From contig JAUVBC010000175.1 in assembly GCA_030591405.1 (NCBI GenBank), forward strand, positions 1 to 5,469: a stretch of 5,469 nucleotides of DNA, written 5' to 3'. The notes under the pieces are model-generated. The model saw nothing but the letters and a program-made list of their open reading frames with translations. It searched no databases and was not told the DNA's origin. Source of the stretch: Candidatus Zixiibacteriota bacterium (GTDB lineage: Bacteria > Zixibacteria > MSB-5A5 > GN15 > PGXB01). A program made the translations under genes and the position numbers. Positions 1-5,335 of the stretch are shown here, piece after piece; within the stretch, counting starts at the first letter, position 1; each line of letters starts with the position of its first letter.

Positions 1-204
1 CTGCTTTGGGCCGGTTTTGAAATCAACCCAAGTAGTGGTTATGCCTATCGAAAACTTATTCAATATTTATTCGATGTCAAAAGAATGAGCGATATCGTCA
101 AGGCAACGCGGATGTTTGCCAATTATAAGCGAAATTTGAGTGATCCGTTGGTACAGGAGATATTAAACGGCTCTCCGGCCCAAAATCTCCCGGTTGAGCC
201 ATAA
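1..204 (+). CDS. C-terminal end of an unidentified protein with a TPR-like helix pair (5' end outside window)
   Basis: Reading frame 1 is open from the first base to a TAA at 202-204, giving the last 67 residues of a longer protein. Residues about 6-50 resemble one tetratricopeptide unit: EINPSSGYAYRKLIQYL gives the NP...AY..L..Y pattern typical of the loop and first helix. A second amphipathic stretch, rich in Ala, Phe and Tyr (KATRMFANYKRN), follows, then SDPLVQEIL. The last 15 residues (NGSPAQNLPVEP and neighbours) look like a disordered tail. TPR repeats mediate protein-protein contacts, but one degenerate unit does not give the function; it could be the tail of a large membrane or glycosylation protein. 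The gene converges on the minus-strand gene ending at 223, with 18 nt between the stops and no hairpin terminator visible. The frame is very likely coding; the TPR reading is weak. Confidence 0.6.
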   Translation: MLWAGFEINPSSGYAYRKLIQYLFDVKRMSDIVKATRMFANYKRNLSDPLVQEILNGSPAQNLPVEP

Positions 205-222
205 GCTGTGAATAATTAAGAT

Positions 223-696
223 TTAATCGGTTATTATATAGCTGCTATTACGGGAATATTTACCATTAGCCCGGGTCATCATACTTTCCATGATGAATTC
301 TCGGCGAACGGTACAGAAATCATCGTAATATTTTTGAATAATTTGATTAATCTCCGGTTCCGAATATACTTGTCCGGTCTTGAATTCCTTAAGGATATGT
401 TCCAGAATATATCGCCGTTTTTTCCTTTGAGAAGGCAGAGCGATAACTCGGCCATTTTTAATAAAATTATCTATTACTTTGACAGAGTTATTTTTGCTTT
501 GTCTTTGATTAGAGTGTTTCTCAATCCAGGATAATAAATCCGCTTCAGACACCCGCCAATCTTTACCGATTTTATAACCAACAATTTCACCAGCGGCCAA
601 TTTACGGGCAATTACCTGAATATTCATTTTTAACATCTCAGCAATTTCCAATGTGGAATAAAATCTGAGATTTGATGGTAATTCCGGTTTTTCCAT
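223..696 (-). CDS. HTH_17 (excisionase/MerR-like) - DUF2087 fusion, probable transcriptional regulator
   Basis: Predicted cytoplasmic DNA-binding protein of 157 residues. Residues about 12-60 form an excisionase-family winged helix: FYSTLEIAEMLKMNIQVIARKL is the helix-turn-helix, GEIVGYKIGKDWRVSEADLLSWI the wing and last helix (x-x-KIGxxWRxxxxxLxxWI is the family signature). A polar linker of about 20 residues (HSNQRQSKNNS) follows. Residues about 81-150 match DUF2087: IALPSQRKKRRYILEHI, then FKTGQVYSEPEINQII, then YYDDFCTVRREFI and a small GKY wing, another basic helical fold often attached to transcription regulators. The ATG at 694-696 is supported by AAAGGAG (complement of 708-714), 11 nt upstream, and by a strong promoter. 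It is divergent from a transporter gene, the usual layout for a local regulator. The ligand and targets are unknown. Domain calls are by motif memory; regulation of the neighbour is inference. Confidence 0.85.
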   Translation of the reverse strand: MEKPELPSNLRFYSTLEIAEMLKMNIQVIARKLAAGEIVGYKIGKDWRVSEADLLSWIEKHSNQRQSKNNSVKVIDNFIKNGRVIALPSQRKKRRYILEHILKEFKTGQVYSEPEINQIIQKYYDDFCTVRREFIMESMMTRANGKYSRNSSYIITD

Positions 697-707
697 TATT
701 CTTCTGT

Positions 708-714
708 CTCCTTT
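708..714 (-). promoter_or_regulatory. Ribosome binding site of the HTH-DUF2087 gene
   Basis: On the minus strand this reads AAAGGAG, close to the anti-Shine-Dalgarno complement. It lies 11 nt before the ATG at 696, slightly long but acceptable. It fixes the chosen start, which also places the HTH domain near the N-terminus as expected. Confidence 0.7.
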
Positions 715-726
715 ATAGTTATATAT

Positions 727-766
727 AGTATTGTATGCTATCGTAAAGTATTGTCAAGTACTTTAA
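727..766. repeat. Four degenerate 10-bp direct repeats, candidate operator array
   Basis: On the plus strand, consecutive decamers are AGTATTGTAT (727), GCTATCGTAA (737), AGTATTGTCA (747) and AGTACTTTAA (757). Against the consensus AGTATTGTAA they match 9, 7, 9 and 8 of 10 bases. A poorer copy, AGTTATATAT, precedes them at 717. The exact 10-bp period puts each copy on the same helix face, as expected for head-to-tail binding by a small winged-helix protein. The array overlaps both promoter hexamers of the regulator gene. An alternative reading of part of it is the palindrome TAAAGTA-N8-TACTTTA at 744-765. Confidence 0.5.
730..757 (-). promoter_or_regulatory. Sigma-70-type promoter of the HTH-DUF2087 gene
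   Basis: On the minus strand a perfect -35 TTGACA (757-752) is followed after 16 nt by TACAAT (735-730), one mismatch from the -10 consensus. Transcription would begin near 723-722, giving a leader of about 27 nt that contains the ribosome binding site. Both hexamers are embedded in the 10-bp repeat array described separately, so a protein bound there would occlude RNA polymerase. This suggests, but does not prove, autorepression. Confidence 0.7.
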
Positions 767-789
767 TATAATATATATTCTTTTTGCGA

Positions 790-818
790 TTGACATTACA
801 ACTTAATGCTGATTTATT
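790..818 (+). promoter_or_regulatory. Probable promoter of the EamA-type gene
   Basis: A perfect TTGACA (790-795) is followed after 17 nt by TTTATT (813-818), which matches the -10 consensus at four of six positions. The expected transcription start, about 7 nt after the -10, is only some 4-6 nt before the ATG at 830. No Shine-Dalgarno sequence is present between them, so the transcript may be nearly leaderless. The -10 is only moderate, hence the reduced confidence. Confidence 0.45.
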
Positions 819-829
819 GATGCTTAATA

Positions 830-1252
830 ATGATTAAGCTTGTTTATATTTTCCTCTGTATAATCTGGGGTTCCACCTGGCTCGCTATTAAGATCGGTCT
901 GGACGATGCCCCGCCGCTCTGGTCGGCTGGCATCAGGTTTCTAATCGCAGGAATTATTCTGATAATAATTAACTGGTTTCGCAAAGTATCATATCCCAAA
1001 TCGATCAAGGAGATAATCCGAATCTCTCTTCCCGGACTAATAATATATGCTTTTCCCTACATGATGGTTTATCATGGCGAACAGTATATCAGTTCAGCGT
1101 TGACAGCGGTTCTGTTTGCAAGTTTTCCGTTTTTTATCGCCGGTTATTCTCTCTTTATACTAAAAAGTGAAAAACCGAATATTTATGTCTGGTTCGGTTC
1201 TTATATTAAGCGGAATAATTTTGGTAACCAAAAAATAATCTGGTTTGTGTAA
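830..1252 (+). pseudogene. Truncated, frameshifted EamA/DMT-family permease
   Basis: EamA-family drug/metabolite transporters are inner-membrane proteins of about 300 residues with ten membrane helices made of two five-helix repeats. Only 140 codons are open here. Helix 1 with the family signature IIWGSTWLAIKIGL (residues 11-24), helix 2 (about 32-50, SAGIRFLIAGIIL), helix 3 (about 66-82) and helix 4 (about 88-111) are well preserved. After WFG (residues 121-123) the frame becomes polar and atypical. Dropping one base near 1199 restores a membrane-like helix, LILSGIILVTKK, from 1200, which ends at TAA 1236-1238. No second EamA repeat follows before the next gene's ribosome binding site at 1305, so at least 150 residues are lost. 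The ATG at 830 starts the protein where the family normally starts. It lies divergent from the HTH-DUF2087 regulator and may once have been its target. A functional half-size protein is possible but less likely. Confidence 0.75.
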
Positions 1253-1304
1253 TTGATTTTTATCTGCTGTTATTTATATCTATTCAGTTGCGATAACTTT
1301 TTTT

Positions 1305-1308
1305 GGAG
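1305..1308 (+). promoter_or_regulatory. Ribosome binding site deciding the ComEA-like start
   Basis: GGAG lies 6 nt before the ATG at 1315, an optimal spacing, and directly follows a run of seven T. It would be inside the coding region if the in-frame TTG at 1303 were used, so it argues for the ATG. Confidence 0.7.
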
Positions 1309-1314
1309 AAACAG

Positions 1315-1689
1315 ATGAATCGGTTTTTTGACTTCTCACCATTGCAGATAAAGCTTTTGCTTTTTCTGATTGGTTTATTATTAGTTGGCTCTGTTCTGGA
1401 ATTTGTGAGAAGTTATGCAACCGTTGAAAAAGAAGAATTTAAATTCTCGGTGCAATTGGGTGATGGTGATTTAACTTATGCTCCGGTTTTCGTGGTTGAT
1501 TTAAATATATCACCGGCTGACTCGCTGGAATTGATTCCGGGAATCGGACCGGTTTTTGCCTCGCGGATAGTAGCTTATCGCGACAGCATCGGCCGCTTTG
1601 AAAAACCGGAAGATGTTATGGCGGTACGGGGGATTGGATACATTACTTATGAAAAAATTAAATCATACATAAAGGTTCGGACTTGGTAG
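1315..1689 (+). CDS. ComEA-family helix-hairpin-helix DNA-binding protein, membrane-anchored or secreted
   Basis: The protein has 124 residues. Residues about 11-31 (QIKLLLFLIGLLLVGSVLEF) form one hydrophobic helix preceded by few positive charges. It is a signal anchor or, with SYA (residues 33-35) before TVEKEE, possibly a cleavable signal peptide. After a linker of about 25 residues comes a ComEA-type double helix-hairpin-helix at 61-122: VDLNISPADSLELIPGIG, the first hairpin PGIGPVFASRIVAYR, then GRFEKPEDVMAVRGIG and the second hairpin ending KIKSYIKV. ComEA proteins bind double-stranded DNA without sequence preference outside the inner membrane and help import it during natural transformation. 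Short forms of about 100 residues are usual in Gram-negatives. The ATG at 1315 is chosen over an upstream in-frame TTG at 1303 because GGAG is ideally placed for it. The stop overlaps the next gene by 7 nt. The family call is firm; a role in transformation is inferred. Confidence 0.88.
   Translation: MNRFFDFSPLQIKLLLFLIGLLLVGSVLEFVRSYATVEKEEFKFSVQLGDGDLTYAPVFVVDLNISPADSLELIPGIGPVFASRIVAYRDSIGRFEKPEDVMAVRGIGYITYEKIKSYIKVRTW
1671..1675 (+). promoter_or_regulatory. Ribosome binding site for the TTG start at 1683
   Basis: AAAGG inside the last codons of the ComEA-like gene lies 7 nt before TTG 1683-1685. It supports the non-ATG start; the first in-frame ATG, at 1719, would remove the first beta strand of the predicted fold. 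Confidence 0.5.
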
Positions 1690-2537
1690 AGATAAATAAA
1701 ATAAAATATGGCGTTGATATGATCGGGCAGGATATACAACTGGCCGCGTGTAACTGTTCTGGCGGCTCAATTTTGATAAATCGACTAACCCAAACCGGTA
1801 TCAATGAAATCAATTCGGAAAAAATAGACAGATCCGGGTTGCTTCAATTCTCGGTTCCCGAGGATGAGGCAATAATCAAAAGAGTGAAAATTCCGCCGCA
1901 TAAAAATATCGACGGAAAAGAGCTGGCCGAATTTGAGTTTAGCTCGACCCTGCTTGATAAAGAAGAAGAGCTGTATATCAAGACCAATTCTGTTAACGGT
2001 GGTTCCGAATATCTGGTTTTTGGATGCCATCGGTTTCTGATAGATAAACAAGACAAATTTTTTGAAGACAGACTTATGAAACCGGCCGGTTATAAACTCC
2101 GGGCGCTCGCTATGGCCGATGGTTATCAAAATTTCTGCTGGCGTGAGGGAGGCGAACTTATCTGCCTGCTCGATTTGTCACCATCGTCTGTTTCATACTG
2201 TTTTGTTAATAACAATCAGCCGATTTTTGTCGGATCAATAACACGCAGCGATATAGATGATACTGATAACGGACAGGTTTCCGATTCTTTTCTGACCGAT
2301 CTGAAAGTAACGATCCAGTATAACATGAGCAATCTGTTTAAGGCTGGTTATACGGCGCCGCTATCAATGTTAGTTGTTACCGGGTCTCTGGCTGGGATAG
2401 AATCTAATGAAAATATCGAGAAAAAACTACGGTTGCGGACGATCTCTCCAACTATTAAAACCGCTTTGTTTACCCCGGAGATAGTTAACCGGGCCGGACA
2501 TTTTTTGGTTAGTCTGGGACTAACGGTTGATATCTAA
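1683..2537 (+). CDS. PilM-like actin-fold protein with degenerate nucleotide-binding motifs
   Basis: The protein has 284 residues and no membrane segment, so it is probably cytoplasmic. Several blocks recall PilM/GspL-type actin-fold proteins of type IV pilus and type II secretion machines. IKYGVDMIGQDIQLAAC (7-23) sits at the phosphate-1 position. FSVPEDEAIIKRVKIPP (56-72) precedes the KELAEFEFSSTL block. LICLLDLSPSSVSYCFVNN (159-177) is at phosphate-2, followed by QPIFVGSITRSD. LTDLKVTIQYN (204-214) and LVVTGSLAGIE (230-240) are at the adenosine position, and the protein ends in VSLGLTVDI like the PilM terminus ...GLAxR. The key Gly/Ser/Lys pattern of phosphate-1 and the GG of the adenosine motif are changed, so ATP binding may be lost. 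No pilN, pilO, pilP or pilQ follows. The start is TTG, overlapping the ComEA-like stop by 7 nt, with AAAGG upstream; the stop overlaps rsmD as TAATG. The family call is a fold-level guess from spaced motifs; no function is demonstrated. Confidence 0.6.
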   Translation: MVEINKIKYGVDMIGQDIQLAACNCSGGSILINRLTQTGINEINSEKIDRSGLLQFSVPEDEAIIKRVKIPPHKNIDGKELAEFEFSSTLLDKEEELYIKTNSVNGGSEYLVFGCHRFLIDKQDKFFEDRLMKPAGYKLRALAMADGYQNFCWREGGELICLLDLSPSSVSYCFVNNNQPIFVGSITRSDIDDTDNGQVSDSFLTDLKVTIQYNMSNLFKAGYTAPLSMLVVTGSLAGIESNENIEKKLRLRTISPTIKTALFTPEIVNRAGHFLVSLGLTVDI

Positions 2538-3097
2538 TGCGTGTAACCGGCGGCATATATGGTGGGCGCATATTAAAGGCGGCAACCGGGATGGTGTCCC
2601 GTCCAACGACCGATAAGGTCCGCGAATCTATTTTTAATATCCTGATGAATGATATTGAGGGCAAAGAAGTTCTTGATATTTTTGCCGGTTCAGGGGCCAT
2701 TGGTATTGAAGCGGTTTCTCGCGGGGCAGCCTCGGCTATTTTGATCGAAAAGGGGTTTGATCAGGCCAAAGCTATAAATACCAACCTGAAATCTTTGGAA
2801 CTGTCTTTGCGGTTGATAAAGTCTGATTACAAAGCTGCCTGCTGTCTTTTGCAGCAAGAAGAAAAACAGTTTGATCTGATTTTTGCCGATCCGCCGTATG
2901 ACAAATTTTGCCCGGATGATGTTGCCGAAGTTGTTGCCCAATATAACTTGCTAAGGTCTGATGGATTCCTTATTATTGAACATAAATTTGGGGTGGAAGT
3001 TACAGATAGCCGTTTTAAACTTCTCAAGAGAAGGAAGTTCGGTCAGACGGAAGTGACATTTTATGCGGTCAACGAAACTGAAACCGAAAAAGAATAG
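2537..3097 (+). CDS. rsmD: 16S rRNA (guanine(966)-N(2))-methyltransferase RsmD
   Basis: RsmD transfers a methyl group from S-adenosylmethionine to N2 of G966 of 16S rRNA during small-subunit assembly in the cytoplasm. The 186-residue product is the usual family length. It opens with MRVTGGIYGGRILKA and the RPTTDKVRESIFNIL block (22-36), both diagnostic. The Rossmann-fold SAM-binding loop is VLDIFAGSGAIGIEA (45-59), the acidic residue after beta-2 is E71, and the catalytic N6/N2-methyltransferase motif DPPY is at 118-121. Residues 143-149 (GFLIIEH) give the next core strand. The last eight residues are acidic and variable. The ATG overlaps the preceding stop (TAATG), implying translational coupling, as no good ribosome binding site is visible. 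The rsmD-coaD order is a widely conserved pair. Identification is confident. Confidence 0.96.
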   Translation: MRVTGGIYGGRILKAATGMVSRPTTDKVRESIFNILMNDIEGKEVLDIFAGSGAIGIEAVSRGAASAILIEKGFDQAKAINTNLKSLELSLRLIKSDYKAACCLLQQEEKQFDLIFADPPYDKFCPDDVAEVVAQYNLLRSDGFLIIEHKFGVEVTDSRFKLLKRRKFGQTEVTFYAVNETETEKE

Positions 3098-3101
3098 TAC
3101 T

Positions 3102-3611
3102 ATGAAAAAAAGAATTGCCATATATCCCGGGACATTTGATCCGATAACCAATGGCCATATATCATTGATCCAAAGAGCCTGCGGATTGATTGATGGTCTG
3201 ATTGTCGCTGTCGCCAAAAATGCCGGGAAATCGCCGATGTTTAGCCATACCGAACGATTTAATCTGGTTAAGGAGAGTTCCAAGCAATTCAAAGAAGTTG
3301 AAGTAATCAAATTTGACTGCCTGCTGGCTGACCTGGCCAGTAAAAAAGGTGCCTGTTCTATTATCAGGGGTTTGCGGGCGGTTTCCGATTTTGAATATGA
3401 ATTTCAAATGGCGCTGATGAATCGCAGACTGGCGCATGACATTGAAACTGTTTTTCTGATGCCGTCGCTGTCATGGGTTTACTTGTCATCAACTATTGTC
3501 AAAGATGTTGCCACTAATGGAGGGGATATTGACGGATTAGTTCCACCGGCGGTCGCCTCGGAAATGGCCAGAAAAATAAAAAAGCTAAATGCAAAAAGAA
3601 AGAAAAAGTAA
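3102..3611 (+). CDS. coaD: Pantetheine-phosphate adenylyltransferase (PPAT)
   Basis: PPAT joins ATP and 4'-phosphopantetheine to dephospho-CoA and pyrophosphate, the penultimate step of coenzyme A synthesis, as a cytoplasmic oligomer. The product has 169 residues against about 160 for the family. It begins RIAIYPGTFDPITNGHISLI, containing the nucleotidyltransferase T/HxGH motif as TNGH (16-19). The family block RGLRAVSDFEYEFQMA is at 89-104, and the substrate-loop region SSTIVKDVATNGGDIDGLVP at 129-148 ends with PPAV. The C-terminus is an extra lysine-rich tail (KKLNAKRKKK). The ATG at 3102, 4 nt after the rsmD stop, is chosen over an in-frame ATG at 3063 that would add 13 residues inside rsmD and has no counterpart in the family. 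The ribosome binding site is weak (GAAAAAGAA), so coupling to rsmD is likely. Confidence 0.96.
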   Translation: MKKRIAIYPGTFDPITNGHISLIQRACGLIDGLIVAVAKNAGKSPMFSHTERFNLVKESSKQFKEVEVIKFDCLLADLASKKGACSIIRGLRAVSDFEYEFQMALMNRRLAHDIETVFLMPSLSWVYLSSTIVKDVATNGGDIDGLVPPAVASEMARKIKKLNAKRKKK

Positions 3612-3626
3612 CCAACGAGAAAACAT

Positions 3627-5315
3627 ATGACTGACCAGAATAAAAATGATGGCGAAATGATAATTCGTCTGGATGGGAAAAAGGGAAAACCGGTGATACC
3701 GGTGACCGACCAGAATAAAAAAGAAGACGATAAGCCAGAAAGACAAGAGAGACCGGAGAAGCCGCAAATACCGGTTAGTCAGCTTATTAAAACTCGTATT
3801 GAAAAAGTTGCCGTCTTGCGCGAAAAGGGAATCAATCCGTATCCATACAGATATGACCGCAGTCACAAAATAGCCGAAGCGGTTGAACATTTTGACAAAT
3901 TTGCCGCCGATGAAACAGAACTGAAACTGGCCGGACGGATAATGCTTAAGCGGAAAATGGGCAAGGCGATTTTTGCCGATATCCACGATATGACCGGCCG
4001 GGTGCAGATTTATATAAAAATTGATAATGTTGGCAAACCTGAATTTAAGGTCTTTGACAAACTTGATCTCGGTGATATTGTTGGCGTTACCGGAACCTTT
4101 TTCACCACCCAAACCGGTGAACAAACGGTGATGGTCAAGACCTTCGAAGTTCTCTGTAAGTCGATTCATCCGCTGCCGGATAAACATGCCGGTCTGGTTG
4201 ACAAAGATATCCGCTACCGCCGCCGCTATGCTGATCTGATAGTGCACCCGGAGGTCAGGGAGACATTTATCAAGCGGAGTCAGATAATAAAATCGATTCG
4301 AAATTATTTAAATGCTCTCGATTTTCTTGAAGTCGAAACCCCGATTCTGCAACCGATGTATGGTGGGGCGATGGCCAAACCGTTTAAGACTTTTCATAAT
4401 CGGCTTCATATGGATTTGTACCTTCGGATCGCCGATGAGCTTTATCTCAAACGTCTGATTGTTGGCGGTTTTGATAAGGTCTGGGAGTACTGCAAAGATT
4501 TCCGTAACGAAGGAATGGACCGGCTTCATAATCCTGAATTCTCGATGATTGAGTTGTACTGGGCCTACGCCGATTATAACGACATTATGGCACTGGTGCA
4601 GGATCTGCTTCGGACTGCAGCCAAAGAATTGCATGGTGGGTTAAAATTTAAATTTGAAGAGTACGAAATTGATTTTGAACCGGACTTTAAAGAAATCTCT
4701 ATGATCGATGCGGTTAAAGAGGCCACCGGTATTGATCTTTTGCCACTTGATTACGAGCAGGCGATAGCTGAGGCCAAAAAAGCGGAGATTAATACAGAGG
4801 GCTTGATAAACTGGGGTAAGGTGGTCGAGGCGTTTTTCGAAAGGTTTGTCGAATCAAATCTGATCCAGCCGACTTACATCAAAGATTTCCCACAGGAGAT
4901 TTCACCGCTGGCAAAGGTGCATCGTGACAACCCAAGATTAACGGAGCGGTTTGAACTGTTTATTGCCGGACTGGAGATGGCTAACGCTTTTTCTGAATTA
5001 AATGACCCCGAGGATCAGTTAAAAAGATTTAAAGATCAAGTCAAGGCTGGCCGCGCCGGCGATGATGAGGCTCATCAGCTCGATGAAGATTATGTCCGTG
5101 CGTTGCAGCACGGTATGCCGCCGACCGGTGGACTTGGAATCGGGATCGATCGTCTGGTGATGCTTCTGACCGACACCCATTCGATTCAGGATGTCCTGTT
5201 CTTTCCGCAAATGAAGCCGGAGGATTATTATCATAGAGAGGCCGCAATTGCTGCCATGACAGCAAATAAAGAAAATAGACAGAAAAGTAAATCTAATGGG
5301 AATGATAAAAAATAA
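3627..5315 (+). CDS. lysS: Lysyl-tRNA synthetase, class II, with a repeated N-terminal extension
   Basis: The enzyme charges tRNA-Lys with lysine using ATP in the cytoplasm, normally as a dimer. The family is about 490-510 residues; this one is 562, with roughly 50 extra charged residues at the start and a polar tail of about 20. The family's usual start region is LIKTRIEKVAVLREKGINPY (53-72). The OB-fold anticodon-binding domain spans about 98-178. Motif 1 is FLEVETPILQP (233-243). Motif 2 is KDFRNEGMDRLHNPEFSMIE (290-309), with the ATP-binding Arg at 293. Motif 3 is GGLGIGIDRL (501-510), with Arg 509. LTERFELFIAGLEMANAFSE (438-457) is the lysine-pocket region. The wording of motif 2 and of LYLRIADELYLKRLIVGGFD is FCB-like. 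The ATG at 3627 follows a weak GAG; the only other nearby start, at 3657, would remove ten residues. It lies 15 nt after coaD and 20 nt before the lolC-like gene. Confidence 0.96.
   Translation: MTDQNKNDGEMIIRLDGKKGKPVIPVTDQNKKEDDKPERQERPEKPQIPVSQLIKTRIEKVAVLREKGINPYPYRYDRSHKIAEAVEHFDKFAADETELKLAGRIMLKRKMGKAIFADIHDMTGRVQIYIKIDNVGKPEFKVFDKLDLGDIVGVTGTFFTTQTGEQTVMVKTFEVLCKSIHPLPDKHAGLVDKDIRYRRRYADLIVHPEVRETFIKRSQIIKSIRNYLNALDFLEVETPILQPMYGGAMAKPFKTFHNRLHMDLYLRIADELYLKRLIVGGFDKVWEYCKDFRNEGMDRLHNPEFSMIELYWAYADYNDIMALVQDLLRTAAKELHGGLKFKFEEYEIDFEPDFKEISMIDAVKEATGIDLLPLDYEQAIAEAKKAEINTEGLINWGKVVEAFFERFVESNLIQPTYIKDFPQEISPLAKVHRDNPRLTERFELFIAGLEMANAFSELNDPEDQLKRFKDQVKAGRAGDDEAHQLDEDYVRALQHGMPPTGGLGIGIDRLVMLLTDTHSIQDVLFFPQMKPEDYYHREAAIAAMTANKENRQKSKSNGNDKK
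3630..3776 (+). repeat. Imperfect tandem duplication in the lysS N-terminal extension
   Basis: Residues 2-26 and 27-50 of LysRS both begin TDQNK and both end KPxIPV. At the DNA level 3630-3646 and 3705-3721 agree at 16 of 17 positions, including the identical 14-mer gaccagaataaaaa. The ends 3687-3704 and 3759-3776 agree at 13 of 18. The middles no longer align. The unit is 75 nt then 72 nt, so the frame is kept. This fits an old in-frame tandem duplication. Confidence 0.55.
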
Positions 5316-5335
5316 TTTGAGATATTTGTATTTAT

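Noticed and set aside
215..227. ATTAA-GAT-TTAAT inverted repeat between the convergent genes as a bidirectional terminator
   Set aside because: The stem is five A-T pairs with a 3-nt loop and no adjoining T tract.
334..534. Plus-strand open frame of 66 codons
   Set aside because: Antisense to the HTH-DUF2087 gene, with no ribosome binding site and no recognisable motif.
1253..1280. TTGATT with TATATC 16 nt downstream as promoter of the ComEA-led operon
   Set aside because: Both hexamers are only partial matches in AT-rich DNA of a decayed gene; some promoter is expected here, but this one cannot be supported.
1269..1304. GTTAT...ATAAC inverted repeat followed by seven T, a possible intrinsic terminator of the EamA-type gene
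   Set aside because: The stem is only five base pairs with one G-C pair and a 19-nt loop; too weak to call.
1303..1314. TTG at 1303 as start of the ComEA-like protein
   Set aside because: The GGAG at 1305-1308 is ideally spaced for the ATG at 1315 and would be inside the gene if TTG were used.
3063..3101. Upstream in-frame ATG that would extend CoaD by 13 residues
   Set aside because: The family begins just before the YPGTFDP motif; the extra codons overlap rsmD and the ATG at 3102 fits the family length.
3585..4247. Long minus-strand open frame (220 codons) opposite coaD/lysS
   Set aside because: It lies antisense to the clearly conserved LysRS N-terminal half, shows no domain motif and has composition expected of a complement frame; a shadow of lysS.
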